From NCBI GenBank assembly GCA_021129915.1, contig JAJOKI010000029.1:1-7565 (forward strand): a stretch of DNA of 7,565 nucleotides, written 5' to 3'. This DNA is from Methanocellales archaeon (lineage in GTDB: Archaea > Halobacteriota > UBA148 > JAJOKI01). How positions within the stretch are numbered: position 1 is the stretch's first letter; each line of letters opens with the position of its first letter. Below are positions 7,100 to 7,565 of this stretch, piece after piece. The notes below the pieces were generated by a model that worked only from the letters and a program-made list of their open reading frames with translations, was not told where the DNA came from and made no database searches. Made by a program: the position numbers and the translations under genes.

Positions 7100-7565
7100 A
7101 TGTCCACCAAAACAGGAGTCGTATATCACGAGGATTATCTGAAACATAATACGAACACTCATCCGGAGTGCAAGGAGCGTTTGACCGTTACGATGGAACT
7201 GCTCAAGAAGAGCGGAGCATTTGGGAATTTGGTCGACATCACTCCAAAAAAAGCAACTCCTGAACAGATCGAGCGGGTGCACAGCCCTTCTTACGTTGAG
7301 GATGTGCGAATGCGTTGCCGGAGCGGAGGAGGAATGTTAGATGCCGATACCGTGCTATCGGCAAATTCATACGATGTCTCACTGCTCGCTGCAGGGGGCG
7401 TCATGAGCGCAGTGGATGCGGTTATGGGATATCTAGACAACGCTTTTGCGCTGATCAGACCACCGGGTCATCACGCATTTTCAGATCATGGGGGCGGTTT
7501 CTGTATCTTCAATAGCATTGCGATGGGGGCACGATGCGCCCAGAGCAGGCACGATATAGAGAGAG
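7100..7565 (+). CDS. Histone deacetylase-family amidohydrolase (partial, C-terminus beyond right edge)
   Basis: The first 155 residues are visible and belong to the arginase/deacetylase-fold HDAC family, which includes AcuC and acetylpolyamine amidohydrolases. The sequence opens STKTGVVYHEDYLKHNT, then HPECKERL (21-28; the family usually reads HPENPxRL, so a cysteine replaces asparagine). It continues with RVHSPSYVEDV (59-69), RPPGHHA (120-126) and DHGGGFCIFNSIAMGA (129-144). His124 and His125 correspond to the charge-relay histidine pair of the active site. The zinc ligands (DxH and a later Asp) would lie beyond the window. The enzyme should remove acyl groups from protein lysine, polyamine or small amide substrates in the cytoplasm. 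The histone gene is under 2 kb away, which is suggestive but not evidence of substrate. ATG 7100 has no ribosome site and may be leaderless. Confidence 0.93.
   Translation, partial: MSTKTGVVYHEDYLKHNTNTHPECKERLTVTMELLKKSGAFGNLVDITPKKATPEQIERVHSPSYVEDVRMRCRSGGGMLDADTVLSANSYDVSLLAAGGVMSAVDAVMGYLDNAFALIRPPGHHAFSDHGGGFCIFNSIAMGARCAQSRHDIER

Overview
The window is archaeal, most likely from a euryarchaeon. The main evidence is a complete HMf-type histone gene. Supporting signs are a membrane-hydrogenase/Mrp-type antiporter operon in the archaeal gene order, A/T-rich TATA-like boxes about 25-30 bases before several starts, and a mix of apparently leaderless and Shine-Dalgarno-led genes. Nothing here fixes the genus. 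A methanogen or a methane/alkane-oxidising relative is plausible but is inference.

Region 1 (1-1973, minus strand) is a compact cation/proton antiporter operon read from right to left: MnhE, MnhF, MnhG, MbhD, MbhE, then MnhB running off the left edge. Most junctions are 4-base ATGA overlaps. These small membrane proteins assemble with large MnhC/MnhD-like subunits, expected to the left, into a Na+/H+ antiporter module. That module may stand alone (Mrp) or be part of a membrane-bound hydrogenase or related oxidoreductase. A 173-base divergent control region (1974-2146) separates the operon from a small unknown membrane protein (2147-2497, plus). That gene converges on a glyoxalase II-like metallo-hydrolase (2504-3172, minus).

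Region 2 (3173-3955) holds two adjacent inverted repeats followed by a decayed thiC gene (HMP-phosphate synthase, thiamine pyrimidine branch). The remnant is spread over three reading frames, has several internal deletions, and lacks its C-terminal iron-sulfur cysteine region.

Region 3 (3956-6089, plus) carries a class V aminotransferase, a 68-residue histone and an ExoD-family membrane protein. Histone and exoD are 5 bases apart and probably co-transcribed.

Region 4 (6070-7565) has a ThiI-like protein on the minus strand. Its reading frame is open, but its PP-loop reads SDDINS instead of SGGxDS, the catalytic CxxC pair is absent and the C-terminus is cut short. A 14-base tandem duplication lies exactly where thiI and exoD run into each other. 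From a 58-base divergent promoter, a histone-deacetylase-family gene starts at 7100 and runs off the right edge.

The most notable theme is the erosion of two sulfur/thiamine-related genes (thiC as a clear pseudogene, thiI as an open but apparently catalytically dead gene) within 4 kb. A histone and a deacetylase-fold enzyme also lie within 2 kb of each other. No RNA genes, CRISPR arrays or mobile elements were seen.
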